DNA of 64,000 nucleotides from Dasysyrphus tricinctus (Eukaryota; Arthropoda; Insecta; Diptera; Syrphidae). This document shows, piece after piece, positions 24,303-36,660 of this stretch (position 1 is the stretch's first letter; every line of letters starts with the position of its first letter). The translations under genes were made by a program, and so were the position numbers. The notes under the pieces were generated by a model that saw only the letters and a list, made by a program, of their open reading frames with translations, searched no databases and was not told the DNA's origin. Where the stretch lies: the NCBI GenBank assembly GCA_963921185.1, contig OY992531.1:218303763-218367762 (forward strand), given 5' to 3'.

Positions 24303-27300
24303 CCCCGAGGCCACACGAGCAAGTACTTGCAAGCAAGTTGCAATACAAACACATTTGTTTACTAACACAAACAAACCCAAGCAACTTGCTTATCAACTGG
24401 CATCATTGTATATAAAAACTATAGTAGTATCATGAAAACGAACGGATGGGGCGACATCTAGATTATACGAAGAGAACTTCCTCTTGCGGGGTACTGGGGA
24501 GTGTTGAGTAGGTAAGAATATTCATATTAAGAAGGATAAAGCGATAATTCGAGAAGGGGAACACTGTATACTAAATTTGAAAGAGTTCGAGGGAGAGAAA
24601 CATAAAACAATTTCACTGTGAATATGAAGATACATATGTATGTATTGAGGAAAAAGAAATAAATTTAAAGAAAAATTTTTTTTGTCTCGAGTATTTTGTT
24701 TTTTTGTCGTTTGTTTTGATTACTTTTATTTTCATTTTATACAGTATATCTCGGTTATAAGAAACGCACTTTTCAGAAGAAAACTTATAATATAAACATT
24801 TTTATAACACCAATTTTCAATTTCCCTGTAAAGTTGGATGTACCTTTATAAAAATTCCTTAAAGCAATTAATATAATGTTTTAGATAAAACAATGAACAA
24901 ATGGTTTTTAAAGATAACAGAAGAAAATGCAAGAGCTAGAAACATGTTTATTTGTTTTATACAAAATTTAATATTTCTTTTTTCTAAGAAAGAAACTTTT
25001 CTATAAGAAACTCTTTTCTAATATCCGTATTTTTGATTAGAAAATTGTTTTTTTTTGTATCCGTGGTTAGGATATAAGGAAAACTGGGTAAAAAGAAACA
25101 AAGTTTGTGGCATTTCGGTGTATCTTATAGGCGTTATGTACTGTATTTTATAAATGCACGCATAGGTACACTGCGCATTTAATTATGTATGTATGTTTGT
25201 ATGTAGGTAGTTAATGAGAAAAGAACAAATTTGAATTTTGTGTCCCTTCATCTTCATGAACTTCTATGGATGTAGTTGTTGTATGTTGGTTGTATGTTCG
25301 TTGATGAATTCGTTTTATTTTGTTTATATTTCTGCATTTTCATTAATTTGCTCTTCGAAACTTTTTATGAATTTTGTTTTTATGTTTTTTTTTGTAGGTA
25401 TTTGATTTTGTTCAAGGGGAAGGGGCTATATCGCTTTTGGCTTTGTCAGACATATACATATGCATACCTATAGATAAGTTTAATTTGTATGGGATATTAT
25501 TATATTTTTATTTTCATTATGTTTTTCTTGACCTTGACCTAGTATAGGTTTGCTGAGGAAGAAGTGTTAGGATGGCTGTTCTGCTATACCTATGTGCATT
25601 AGGTTTTAGAAAGAAGAAGTAATTTTAGTTCTGGGATATTTTCCAAAAAGTGGTCAAGAAAACCACTCAATTTTGCGTCGATATGTGGTCACAGTTACTT
25701 ATAATGATTTGTTTTGCTTTTGTAACCTGGTGATAAGAAAATAGCGTACAAAACTGCTCCTTAAAATTTTAAGAAATAATTTTGTAAGTACCTACCTACC
25801 TTAAATCTTCATGAAAGCCCCCGAAAAATCGATCGATTTTCTAGCTATTTCGATTATTTTTTCTTAATGGAATGCTCGCATTCTAAACTTATTTAAACTT
25901 GTTTTCTTTACATTATATAGCGTAGGTACTTAAATTGATTTTCAGTCGATGCAATTGAAAAAAGAAAGTCAAAATATAACATTATAAGCAATTTTGACCA
26001 CATTCGACCCAAATTGTAATGGTTTTCTTGACCACTTTTCAAATTGTGGATTTTTTACATAAAAACGGCTGCGGGGTCCCGAAATTTAATTTTAGAAAAT
26101 GTCCCAGTAAAATTATCTACTTCTTTCTAAACCTTTACAAGATCTAGCCCATTTGAAGTAAAAAAAAATAAATCCGACTTTCCTAATGTACATAATGTAT
26201 CTACGTATGTAAAATGTAAGTATGTATGTATGTAAATAGAAACGCGAAGCTATTCTCTTCGATATAAGTTTTCAATTTGTATTTAATATAAAATTGGGAT
26301 TTAAATACCTATGTAATTGGTTTTGAAATCCATAAAGGTGGCGCTTATTACTTTAACTTTTACTCGTTAGATGTGTAAAAGTTAATGGAAAATCTTTAAA
26401 ATTTGTACATGTGTACATTTAAAGTGCTTGCCCGCACGGGTCAGCACGTTAACGTTAACTAATTTCAATCAAATTTGGCCCATAATTTTGCTTAATTACT
26501 TTGACCACTTTTAAGGGGGAGGACGAAAGAAGTTCCAAAATTTTGAAAATACCTGGATAAATATTTATTAAAGTTAAACTTTATTATTTATTAATTTCAG
26601 AATTTAAAACATTTTTCTAAAAACTTCTGGGAACGAACACTATTTGCTAAATCAAGAATTGAATTGAATGGCAGTGATTTAATTTATTTTGAAGAAATAA
26701 GGTAAGGAAACAGACCATTCTATTTAAATAACTTGCAAATTAGCCGTACGTACTGAGCTACCTACATTACATACTCGTACACCTATAGGATTTTGTCAAA
26801 AAAGTCAGAGATTCAGAAAACTTATCTATTTAGGAAACCATCTTGTTTCCATGGAAAAAAGAGTTTTTCTACCAAAAGGTAGGTTTAGATAGAGCAACAA
26901 CTATTAAACCGATTAATTCTTCAAAACCATTGAAAAATAAAGCTAGCAATGTTATTTTCATTTAAATTCCAAAAAAATAATTATGAAAACTTTAATATTT
27001 AAATATTCTACTCAACGAGACAAAATGTCTTTACATAGAATATATCCCAAAACATCGCAACACTGCTCGAGGATTCCCACAAAAAGATAGTGGAAACTAA
27101 CAACGTTGCGGATTATTTATTTGATTTTTTCACAAAAATTGAAAATTTTCAAATCAAATGCCTCAGCAAAAAAAAAATAATAGCATACGATAGTACATAC
27201 ATACATCTCTTTACAGACATACACCTACATGTATCCATCTCTATTCGAAATAAACAAATCAATTCGTAAATTCAAAACAAAATATGCGATGTAGGTATGT

Positions 27301-27782
27301 GTGTATGTATAATGCTCAACATCAACAGAAATAGGCCATGGCAAATATTTTTCCATTTTCTCTCTTATTCTATTTTATTATTAAATGACAAAAACAGCTG
27401 ACTCACTTATCTCCTTTTCTCCCATTTTTATAGTGTATATCAAAATAATATTCTCCTCTCATTCTTACTACTTGTTCTTTATTCCTTATGATATTCCTAT
27501 CCTACCATTCGTAGTCAAAATTTGTTGGCTATCTTAGCGCCACAACGCATACTACGCGTACTACAAAAAGCTATTCCATAGTAGTACTATAGTTTTTATA
27601 TACAATGCTGGCATGCAAGTTTTGAAGCCAGTAGTGAAGCAAGTTGAGAAGCAAGTTGGGAGACAAGCAAGTGGAATGCAAGTGGAAAGCAAGTGGGAGG
27701 CAAGTGGAATGCAAATTACGAATTTGACAGGCAGTGTATGTAGCCAACTTGCTTGCAAGTACTTGCTCGTGTGGCCTCAGGG
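24303..27782. repeat. MITE 'ccccgaggccacacgagc', split by insertion
   Basis: The left piece (24303-24403) and right piece (27608-27782) together equal the intact MITE at 22171-22439 in inverted orientation. TAA flanks the outside (24300-24302 and 27783-27785). The pieces are separated by a 3.2-kb insertion whose 7-bp target duplication 'ctggcat' is present at both junctions. Confidence 0.9.
24404..27607. mobile_element. 3.2-kb TIR element with 7-bp target duplication
   Basis: Starts 'cattgtatataaaaactata' and ends with the complement, then continues into a less exact 'gtagta' extension. The duplicated host sequence is 'ctggcat' (24397-24403 and 27608-27614), confirmed by the uninterrupted MITE at 22171-22439. 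The interior is AT-rich; the longest frame is about 65 codons, so no transposase is visible. The 'CA' end and a 7-bp duplication do not fit TAA/TA/TTAA families. A P-like or hAT-like origin is possible but unproven. Confidence 0.85.
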
Positions 27783-28737
27783 TAAAAGTATTTTAAATCC
27801 AATCCCATATTATTCACTCGTTTAATCTAAACTTATGCTATGTTCCCACCAAAATGAAATCTGAGATTTTGGTTGAAAACTTTTGATATTTTGAGCCGCT
27901 GGAACAAGGTTTCATAGAAATTTCAACGAAAACTCAATAAAAACTCGGCGTATACAGTGAGGTATGTATGGGGGGCATGCTGCCCCCCTGCAACCCCCCT
28001 GCTTGGGCACATTATAGGATTTGGGGTAGGTGCGAGGTTGGGTGTATACTAAGTTTCTTTTGCATTTAAAGAATCTGGATTAAGGAAACATATACAAAGC
28101 AGTTGTTTGTCGTTTTTTTCACTCAATTTTATTTGGACATACAAAAAAACACAGCTATTTGGGCCTATTCGGCGTGATCTTTTATTCTGTTATTCTGCTA
28201 TGAATTTCTATACGAAAGTTTAAGCTGTCAAAAATTCTTTTATGAACTATGATTTTGGTATTCGGCATGCTAGATCTGTTATTAAATCTGCTAAGAAATC
28301 TGTTATGAACTGCCAAACTTTCGAACTCATAACAGAATCTCCTACAAATTGCATTTTTGGTATTCAGCATGCCAAAATCTGTTATAAAATCTGCTATAAA
28401 TCATAAAAGAATAAGGGCGGTATTCACCAAGCGCTCATAAATGGCTCTTAAGTTTATGAGGCTCATAACCCAAATATTATTTGTGCTATTCACCAACCAC
28501 TCACAAGTGTTTTTTGAACTTCGAAAATGAGAGCTACTCTCTGTTAATCAGATACACCCAAACTGTGAAATCAAACTGTTTTCGAACTTGAATGACAATT
28601 GACGTAAAACAAGAATGAAAAAAAAAAGTTTGTGCTTAGGTAGCTTATAAAGTGAATATATTTTCAATTCGTTTTTAATAATAATTTATTTTAAATCAAT
28701 AAGGACTTCATTCAATTAAAAAAATAGCAATTAGTTA

Positions 28738-28980
28738 ATTAAATCCAAAAGCTGAATTTGTTCGTACAGCTCAGGCATTAGACATACATTTTGCCGCATA
28801 GGGATTCCAGGATGTGATGAGAACAAACCAGAAGGAACCATGAATGTTGGTTTCTGGTGACATTAAAATCACAAAGGATTGAAATATTCTTCTCCACGAA
28901 ATACAGATTCAAAATCCAGCAGCTTTGATGATTGCATGTGCCAGTACAGCTCAAGATTACTAAACTGCTGATGGCACAAC
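28738..28980 (-). pseudogene. Unidentified coding-like remnant near the left TIR
   Basis: On the minus strand about 28855 to 28738 a frame reads PTFMVPSGLFSSHPGIPM and continues through MPELYEQIQLLDLIN to a stop, preceded by a plausible 'caccag' acceptor. Further upstream (about 28975-28875) another frame contains LELYWHMQSSKLLDFESVF. Both look protein-like, but I recognise no family. They could be host exons captured by the element or the tail of an element protein. Confidence 0.35.
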
Positions 28981-30159
28981 TTGTACTGTGCTCCTTTTAT
29001 ACATATTCATTTCAAAAATTGTGCTTGATTTTCTTTATTTAAGTTTTATCGCATCAAACGTTGAACAATTTAATAAAAATATATCGAGTTCAGAGAATCA
29101 TCAGTACAAGATCCTGGTAGATTGAACACAACAGGAAAAGACCGAATTCACAAGCAATTCATAGAAAGGATTTCAAGAATATTCTCGTGAAAATTTTAAT
29201 AAATTTAAATTGTGCAAGAATATCAATCAAGATCTGATCAAAAACTGTTGTCATCTTTTGGTAAGAGTTCTGGCTGAGATCGCCTACCAAATATTTCTAG
29301 ATCAGGTGCTTATAATAAATTGAATCTGCTTTATTTTTTTTTATTTTTAGTTTGAAGAGCCTTTCTTCCCACCTCGTAGTTTACAGTCAACAGGCAACAG
29401 ATTCTCCCTTTGTAATATATAAATCGATTCTGGAGTACTGGAAATTTTGGTCTTTTTGCCATAGCATTATAGCATTTGCTTTCGATTCTTCTCTGATGCC
29501 TCAGGAATGTAATCTGATCATGGTCCGCGTGGATAAACTTTTAAATTCTATTCGTGTGATTTGAGCTTCTTTCAAAGGAAGATCTTTTCTACAGCAGTCC
29601 GATAAAGAATGTTACAAATTCGTTGACACACACAAATCAAGTTGCAGCATTTACAGCTCGAGGTCATGGTAAGTAAGTCAAAAAGGTTTATTCTGCTTGT
29701 TATTGTTGTGATTGATGTAGCATGCACAACATTTGTATGGCTTGCCCACTCTACATACAAAATCCCAGTTTAAAAATGTTTTTCTTTCCGGTATCGCCTT
29801 GCAAGTCAAGTGACAAATCCTCCAAGAGTACCTTTGTAATGAAAACTGCCCCTCATCTTAGCTCATTGGACTCGGCGTAAAATTGTAGCTCCCCTTCCAT
29901 TCCATTCCCGCCGCCCGCGAGCTGCAGCGGTTGACTCGTTTATTATTTTAAAATTGTCATCGAAAATTTTGACCTTCAGACTTTGGTCTATAATCGTAGC
30001 CCTTCTATGCACAATTACCATGCATAAACCGATAATATTCAATAAAGATCCACGTTTATAAAAAATAGGTTCTACTTTGCTTAATAAAAAAACTGCCCCA
30101 AACAACCTTGTAACGTAAGTTATCTTCCTGAAATCAAAATCATTTACATAAATATCGTA

Positions 30160-30705
30160 TGAAATGCATATAGACTAAGAGCCCACAGCAGATTTTGGGT
30201 GTGAGTGATAGCAAAAAAAGAAGTATAGGTGTCGAAGGCTTCATTAAAAGCTATTCAAAAAATCAAAGTCTTGCAGTCCACAACTGGGGCCTTTGCGAGA
30301 AACAGTGCATCGAAAAAAAAATATAAATGCAACTTCGAGGATAATCGTGTTAGCTGAAACTGGTTTTCACCCCTACCTAGATAAGGTCCGCGGATCCCAT
30401 ACCACGGAATCTGAGATCATTTGAGCGTTTGATTCGCTCTGCCAGACTGTTTAAAAAAACCGTTTTTCACTTAGAATTTTGAATTTCTTAAACGGTCCGG
30501 TAGAGCGAACTATACACTGAAATGGTCTCAGATTCCGTGATATGAGATCCGAGGAGCTTATCCAGGCAAGAGTGCAAACCAATTTCGGCTAACACGATTA
30601 TCCTCGAAGTTGCATTCATTTTTTTTTTTTGATGCACTGTTTCTCGCAAAGGCCCCAGTTGTGGACTGCAAGACTTTGATTTTTTGAATAGCATTTAATG
30701 AAAGT
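30160..30705. repeat. Palindromic dispersed repeat
   Basis: The left arm contains 'cagcagattttgggtgtga' and 'caaagtcttgcagtccacaa'. The right arm (about 30570-30705) is its complement, with 'cacggaatctgaga' repeated inverted near the centre. The left arm matches 661-860. Non-coding foldback-type repeat nested in the 6.85-kb element. Confidence 0.75.
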
Positions 30706-31188
30706 TTTCCATATACAAATTTATTTTGATACACTTTTTAAATTAAATACACAACTCTTTTATTTCAAGTTTCACCAATAGTGCATGATTACTGCGTTTT
30801 GATTTAGTCACTTAATAACACTTTGTCTGTTTGCTTTCTAGCAATTACCTTTGTATCTTATAACGAGAAGTAGTCTTTGTGTATAATTTTTGATTAAATT
30901 TTGTAACAGTACATATACTTATTTGTGTATTGTGAAATTTTGTTTTCATTGTAATTGACGATAGGAACGAGAACGGCGCGACAACGGCACTCATTAGGCA
31001 GCTATAAAATAGATGAAAGTATGAAGGTGGTGAAAGGAAGAAGCATCGATTGGTATTGGATAGACTGATTTTACGCGAAAAGAGGGTAGCCGCTCAAAGT
31101 ACATAATCAGATAAGGTAAGCCCAAAGATTTTGTTTATGAGAAGGCTTTTAAAGGAATTTATTGTACTGACTTGGCTTCCGCTATAAT

Positions 31189-31480
31189 AGCTGTGTTTTT
31201 TTCCTTGCCCGAATGGGCTTGGACGAAAAAAACGATGTCTGGGCTAAGCAATTTACATTTTAAAAGCAACAACAACTAATCCCCTTCGGGCTTAGCTAAG
31301 CCCAGAGAATTTTCGGGGCTTAGCTTAAGCCCAGAGAAAAACTGTGTTACCGGCATGAATTTCATACATGTTATCGATAGTTTGTATGGAAACTCCATTT
31401 TTTTTTCTGTAATGGCGTCGCTTAGCCCCGATGTCGTTTTTTTCATCCGATTCCCCCGGGCTTGCAAAAAAAACACACCT
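31189..31480. repeat. MITE with AAT target duplication
   Basis: Ends 'agctgtgtttttttccttgc' and, inverted, 'aggtgtgttttttttgcaag', followed by 'cccg' and 'gggctaagc' motifs. AAT flanks both sides (31186-31188, 31481-31483). Another copy's left end is at about 43650. The 102-codon minus-strand frame here is repeat-derived. Confidence 0.8.
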
Positions 31481-31676
31481 AATATTGTGTTGTAATAATG
31501 AATTTTTTTGAGCAGAACTGCGAATGCAGCCTTCTTAAATTCCTCAATTTTAATCGATTTTTGCCCATTTAAAATCTCAAACAATCAAATCTAAAATCAA
31601 TACTTCTTTCAAAAAAAGTTCTATGCAAATGTTAAAGGCAGAATGTTTTAATTTATTTCTTTTAGTTTTTTTTTTA

Positions 31677-33317
31677 GGAAACCACAAAAGGAATTTGAAA
31701 TTCCTGATGAAATTAATTTGCCTCAGTTGAAGAGAATCGCTGGCTGTTCGATACCAGGTCAAGCAATGGCTGCTGGCTGATTTACTGATTGTTTTTGAAT
31801 TTTTGCACCATTTCGGCGAAACTCTTGGTTTTGGCAAGTACAAATTGAAAATATGAAAGTAGTTTGAGTTAATTATTTCATACAGTTTTATTTTTAGATT
31901 TGTAATCTCTGCCAACACTACAGAATCTTCATGATGCCCTTGTGCCCGAGAACAGAAGCCGAAGAAGAACTAATCTCTTAATGACAAATTTACTTGTTGG
32001 TGCCATCGAAGATCCGGGAACTCCAAGTCCCGGTCGACACACAACACTGCTGGGCGTCAATCACTCCACAATGCTGACATCACCAATCCAAATGTTTCTG
32101 AAATTTTGCGAAAATATTTGTATCTACAGGTGAGGTTCGTCGAATACGGCATAATCGTGAGAAAGAGAAACGCATACCAGACCATCATCAAATGGATTCT
32201 GATTGTCTGAACGTGACCTGGCAAGAATCAGCAATATTAAGAACTTTTGCATGAGAACGATACGTGGAAGTTGTCGATTTGTCTTGAATCCATCTTTGAC
32301 TTAGTAATAAATAAAGCTGCACTCAAACAAATCGATGGAACTCTTGAATCAACAAAGAGAAATACATGACTGACTGACTGACATTAAAATCCGCAAATAT
32401 AAGTCATTGCACATAAGAAAGACTCGCTATGGCAGCTATAGCTGCAAAATCTTACAGCAACTGCAGCAATAATTGCAACTGCAGCAACAGCTAGAAGAGC
32501 ACCAACAGCAACAGCAGCAAGATGAACTTGCTCGAAAGGAGGAAGAATCTAATGCAGCGGTGTTGGAAGTTTTAGTTGTTGGAGATGGTGAAACAAACTA
32601 CAACAGCAGCAACAAGGACGAATCAGAGAAAATGGATTTAGCTGATTGTTAAATCGTTCCTTCGACTGATACAAGTGTAGCTAAGGAAGCCGATTCGGAT
32701 GCAGTTGTGGACATAGTAGAGGCCAGCAAGCCGGATGTATTAGTTTTACCACCTACATCAGGATATAAAATAACCTACGACAGGCCGTCAAAGAGCAGTG
32801 TAGACACACCAGTCAAATCGAAACTAGAAGAAGCATGGACTTATCAAATGGAGCAACTGTTCCATCTAATCTTAGCCAGTTGATCAGCAAAAGAATAACT
32901 CACGATGTGATGATGCCTCCACTGATGATGAACTGAGTGACGTTGAGAGTGAGATGACTAATATTGAAGAAGACGAAGATAATCGCATGACTACCGATGA
33001 CGTGCAAAAGAAGCTAGAGAAAATGATAAAATTTTCTTTGAAATGTAAAGAATCCCTAGATAAGAGCACCAATCAACTACGGGCGTGTTGCTTTGGACAA
33101 GATCATTTTTGGCTCAGATATTGGAAATTGCCAAAAGTCGGAGGCATCTTAATTGAAGCATTAGAGTCAGCTCAAAATAAAATCTGCGAATTCTTGCAAA
33201 TGCAGTCAAGATGGAAGCTCGTACAGATGATGTCAAGGAGGAGAAGTATTGCGATACATCGAAAGAGGAGGAAGAGTTGGAAAATCAAGAGAAAACCACA
33301 GAAGATGAGTTGTTATA
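31677..33317 (+). pseudogene. toutatis/BAZ2-like gene fragment, broken
   Basis: Decayed segment of the ISWI-associated chromatin regulator family (BAZ2A/B; fly toutatis). In order: a DDT-domain block, EIPDEINLPQLKRIAGCSIPGQ, then after a one-base frameshift LLIVFEFLHHFGETLGFG; SLPTLQNLHDALVPEN preceded by an in-frame TAA; NKAALKQIDGTLEST; an acidic/Gln-rich region with stops; and near 33000-33180 a WHIM-type block, KCKESLDKSTNQLRACCFGQ followed by LPKVGGILIEALESAQ. The MBD, PHD finger and bromodomain regions are absent. Intron-like gaps with acceptor sequence (for example before 31677 and near 31896) remain, so the piece came from genomic DNA rather than mRNA. Several stops and frameshifts exclude a working protein. 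Confidence 0.8.
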
Positions 33318-34575
33318 ATCCTATCATGAGAGATGGCTTAAAATTACCTTTTAGTTATGCAAAGCATTATGTTTAAGTTTTTTTTTTTGAAAATTCGTTA
33401 ACGAGCATGATTTGGTTATTATGCGTTAGAATAAAAATTTGTTGGTTTCTAAATAAAATGCACCTTCTTGACAAAGATTCAAACGGGAAACGCAGTGTTA
33501 AAAGCTTTATTTCTTTAATTATTCAAAGAATTTTCTTTTCAAATATAATAATCCTATCTTAGGTTCTTAGGTTTAAAAGATTGTTTAAAAACAACTACTA
33601 AAATGTTTGTATCGTACGTATGAAAATAAAAATGGTGGATTGAAGATTCATTTAGGTAAAAACTAATATCAAATATCGAATCTACAATTGTCTACTTTTG
33701 GCAAATTTTGGATATGGCCTAGGTTCCTGTGTTATGAGTCTGTTGTCTTTGCACATTATTTGTTTGGGGTCAAACCATATTTTACTTTACTACGAGTTTT
33801 TAATAATAATAAAAAAAAATTTTTGAACATTAAATTTATTTTATTTAAAAGGGAAATTGCCGTATTAGTTTTTGGTTAAAAAAATAAAGCTCATAATCTA
33901 GCTGTAGCCGATGGTTGTGGTTTGTATTTATTCGGACTTCAGAGTATGATGCTCGGAGTTTGAGCTATTGCGAGATATATATAGGTATATCGTTGGCACT
34001 AAGCTTTCCAGAACGTTGCACCCATAATTTGCGAGTATGGTTGGAGGAAGTATGTACATATCTGAATTAGCTGGTGAGGGACTTGTTCACTAAAAACGAG
34101 GGATAAGAAAAGATTTTTTAATAGTCGATAAAGTGGTGCAAAGTGTTCAAGATACAACTAACCGATTACCAACACGGATTATAAAGTGACCTCAGATGTT
34201 CCACACATTTGTATATGATAGTCCAATTTTTTTAATTTCTAGTTCAACGTCAGCAGCTGTATGTCTATAATGTCTGTAATGACCAAAGCTGAAACAAAGT
34301 TAAAAAAATAGAACAAAATATAAGTACCTACGTATGTATCAAAGGTACGATAACTGGGCCATGATGCTGGGCAATTTCTTTAAGTATGCATTTTTATGTG
34401 TTAATCATCTGAATTCATGCGTCTTCAAGTCGCTTTTAGCTTGAAAACCCCCAAGTAAATGAGTTTATACTAAGGGATTAAAAATGGTGGTTCATTCGAA
34501 ACCAAATATTCAATTTACACGGAATGGATCGGTAACCTATAACGTTGTTGGTGGAGGTGTGTACTCAGGCTGGTT
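33318..34575. other. Element interior, nothing recognised
   Basis: AT-rich sequence inside the 6.85-kb element between the toutatis-like fragment and another coding-like remnant. Only short frames (for example 33688-33879) with no recognisable content. Confidence 0.4.
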
Positions 34576-34960
34576 CAAATTAAGTCTCTCCTTTAGTATT
34601 CTTAGTCATTGTAGCTTGTTCCAGGTAGAAATTTAGTGGGTCATCTCCATAATATGTATAAGTATCATAACCAAACACTGTGTAACAGGTTAGCACGCAA
34701 CGGGGCTTGATCGTCTTTCAATCGATTCCTGCAGAGGCTGGATTTTTGTTTTACCGCTGGAAGTCACTGCAGCCTTATCATACTCCAACTTTTACAATGT
34801 CAATTGTCTTCTACTGTTTGGGTTTGATGTAGCGACCAATTCAACTTTTCCTCGCCATCGTCTGTGGACGCACGAGCTTCAAGCCAGATACAGGCTTTTG
34901 GGTCTTTATGCAAGAATACAAATATACGACACTTATGGCTTACTACGTCATCCGTGGAGA
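34576..34960 (-). pseudogene. Unidentified coding-like remnant near the right TIR
   Basis: Two minus-strand frames look protein-like: one reading FVFLHKDPKACIWLEARAS then TDDGEEKLNWSLHQ (about 34945-34830), and one reading TCYTVFGYDTYTYYGDDPLN (about 34715-34580). Stops and frame changes separate them. No family is recognised; they may be further captured exons. Confidence 0.3.
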
Positions 34961-35443
34961 ATTTCATACAATTTTGATTTTAACTTGCAGAGCAAAATCA
35001 AACAATAAATAAGATAAAATTGAATTTTTTCAAAAAACAATGCAAACGAAAAACAATAAAAAAAAATTGTGACATATCGACAGTTTGGGAGAAGTGACAT
35101 TTTATTTCGAATGATTTCGAACAAGTTTTCGAAGAGAGCGCTCATAACTTAAGAGTGGTCAGGACCACTCATAAGTTTTATGAGCGCTCATAAATATTCA
35201 CTATTATTGCTTGGTGAATAGGTTTGTGAGCCTCTTAAGTTATGAGCCGTCGGTGAATACCGCCCTAAAAGACAAACTTCTGTGACTCTTATCATAAAAG
35301 ATTTCAATGAGATCACAGTTATATAAAGTAAAAATGGATATTTCGTAAACTAAATGTTGATAAAAGGAGACAAATGTAAGAAAATATATTAAAAAATAGT
35401 TTAAAAAACAAATCAGCAAATTAAAATAAAATTATCTTTCTAG

Positions 35444-35677
35444 AAGGAAGCGCAGGACACAGGAAAGTTCGCTGCATTAGATCAACAAGCTCCATCGGCT
35501 AAGAGGAGTCTGTTGAATGTCCCTAACAGCCCCAGTGTGTTTAGCTATTTCACGAAAACGCAGCGCCGTTCAAATCATCTTACAAAAAGAATAGAGTCCT
35601 TGCGACTATTTGCAGAAGGTCAGCACGACAAAGTGGAAGCGCTAAGAAACGACGATCGTCATCACGACAGCCCTTAG
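35444..35677 (+). pseudogene. Unidentified exon-like remnant, 77 codons
   Basis: After an acceptor-like 'ttctag' (35438-35443) a frame runs 77 codons to TAG, with KRSLLNVPNSPSVFSYFTK and TKRIESLRLFAEGQHDKVEA. Its codon use is less AT-rich than its surroundings. It lies in the outer 8.7-kb element, outside the 6.85-kb one, so it may be the last exon of a protein of that element or captured host sequence. Family unknown. Confidence 0.35.
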
Positions 35678-35997
35678 CCGCACTCAAAAACAACTTAATT
35701 AAAAATATTTCTGTTTTATTTAATAAAGCTACAACTAAACACTGAACAAAACACGAAAACTCTCTTTACTGCTCAGAATTATTCTTGTAAGAACGCTTCT
35801 GGGAGTTGTATTCCATCAACCAAATTGAATCCACTCCAACGGCAACATCATCCAACCTCCTGGCCTGTTGGTGGTTTCTCCTATTCTTTATAGATTTCTA
35901 TGGTGTTAGGATAAGTCTTTTTTTAGATGCACCACAGAAAAAATGAATGAAAATATGTTTGCCAATTTTCTTTTTACACGAAATTCCTCGCGTTCCA

Positions 35998-36660
35998 ATG
36001 GTCGCGTTCGGCTGGTAAAGCGATAGGGTATCTGAGATACTTTAGAATCCGATACGTTGCCGGACGACCAAAACCGGATACGTAACATTTGCTGTCAAAA
36101 GAGTGAGAGCTGCTAACAAAAGAAAAAACAAATTGAAATTTTCAGCAACGATTTTGTGTCCTTACATAAATTATTTTATACCAAATCTCCTCTGTATCAA
36201 AAATTTATTATTAATTTGCATTGCAAATGATTTTAATATGCATTTAAATATAATTTGGAAATGTTTTTGCTCGAACAAAAAAAATCCGATGTGGAATCGC
36301 AATTCCAAATAAATGGTCAGCTGTTAAGCAAAGTCAGCTGTTCTTCAAATTTCCCATCGGATAGTTGAGTATCCCGAAATTTTTTGGATAGCTTGAGATT
36401 TCTTTCTCACATCAGCTGCTTCACTGATCAGCTGTTTTTTCCTATGGGATTACAACAACACAAACAAATCCGGATCGCTTAAGATACGCCACCGAACGCG
36501 CCCAATGTTTATTCGCTATGCTATCTAGCTATCCCAAAAATTTTGAGATAACTTGAGTTGTTGTTGCGTCAGCTGTTATCAGCTGTTTTTTAACAAGGGA
36601 TTACAACAACACAAAGCTATCCGGATAACTGAGAATAACCAGCGGAACGTGCCCATTCAT
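35998..36660. repeat. Related MITE copies in tandem
   Basis: 'atggtcgcgttcggctggta' (about 35998) and 'ccaccgaacgcgcccaatg' (about 36487-36505) are inverted ends. Internal 'gatcagctgttttt' and 'gggattacaacaacac' blocks recur at about 36426-36465 and 36580-36615, followed by a third end near 36640. Probably one MITE with a second partial copy. The frames at 35906-36088 and 36103-36312 are not genes. Confidence 0.55.

Larger units (their letters stand above)
28415..35265. mobile_element. 6.85-kb TIR element carrying toutatis-like gene pieces
   Basis: Ends 'gggcggtattcacc' and its exact complement, flanked by TAA (28412-28414 and 35266-35268). Beyond the perfect 14 bp, both arms repeat 'gctcataa', 'cttaag' and 'ttcacca' motifs for over 100 bases. 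The TAA duplication fits PIF/Harbinger. Cargo includes a decayed segment of a toutatis/BAZ2-type chromatin gene, minus-strand coding-like blocks near 28740-28980 and 34576-34960, a palindromic repeat at 30160-30705 and a MITE at 31189-31480. No transposase identified. Confidence 0.82.

Noticed and set aside
31677..33317. A working toutatis-family gene
   Set aside because: It has in-frame stops, at least one frameshift, missing N- and C-terminal domains, and a position inside a TIR element with TAA duplications.
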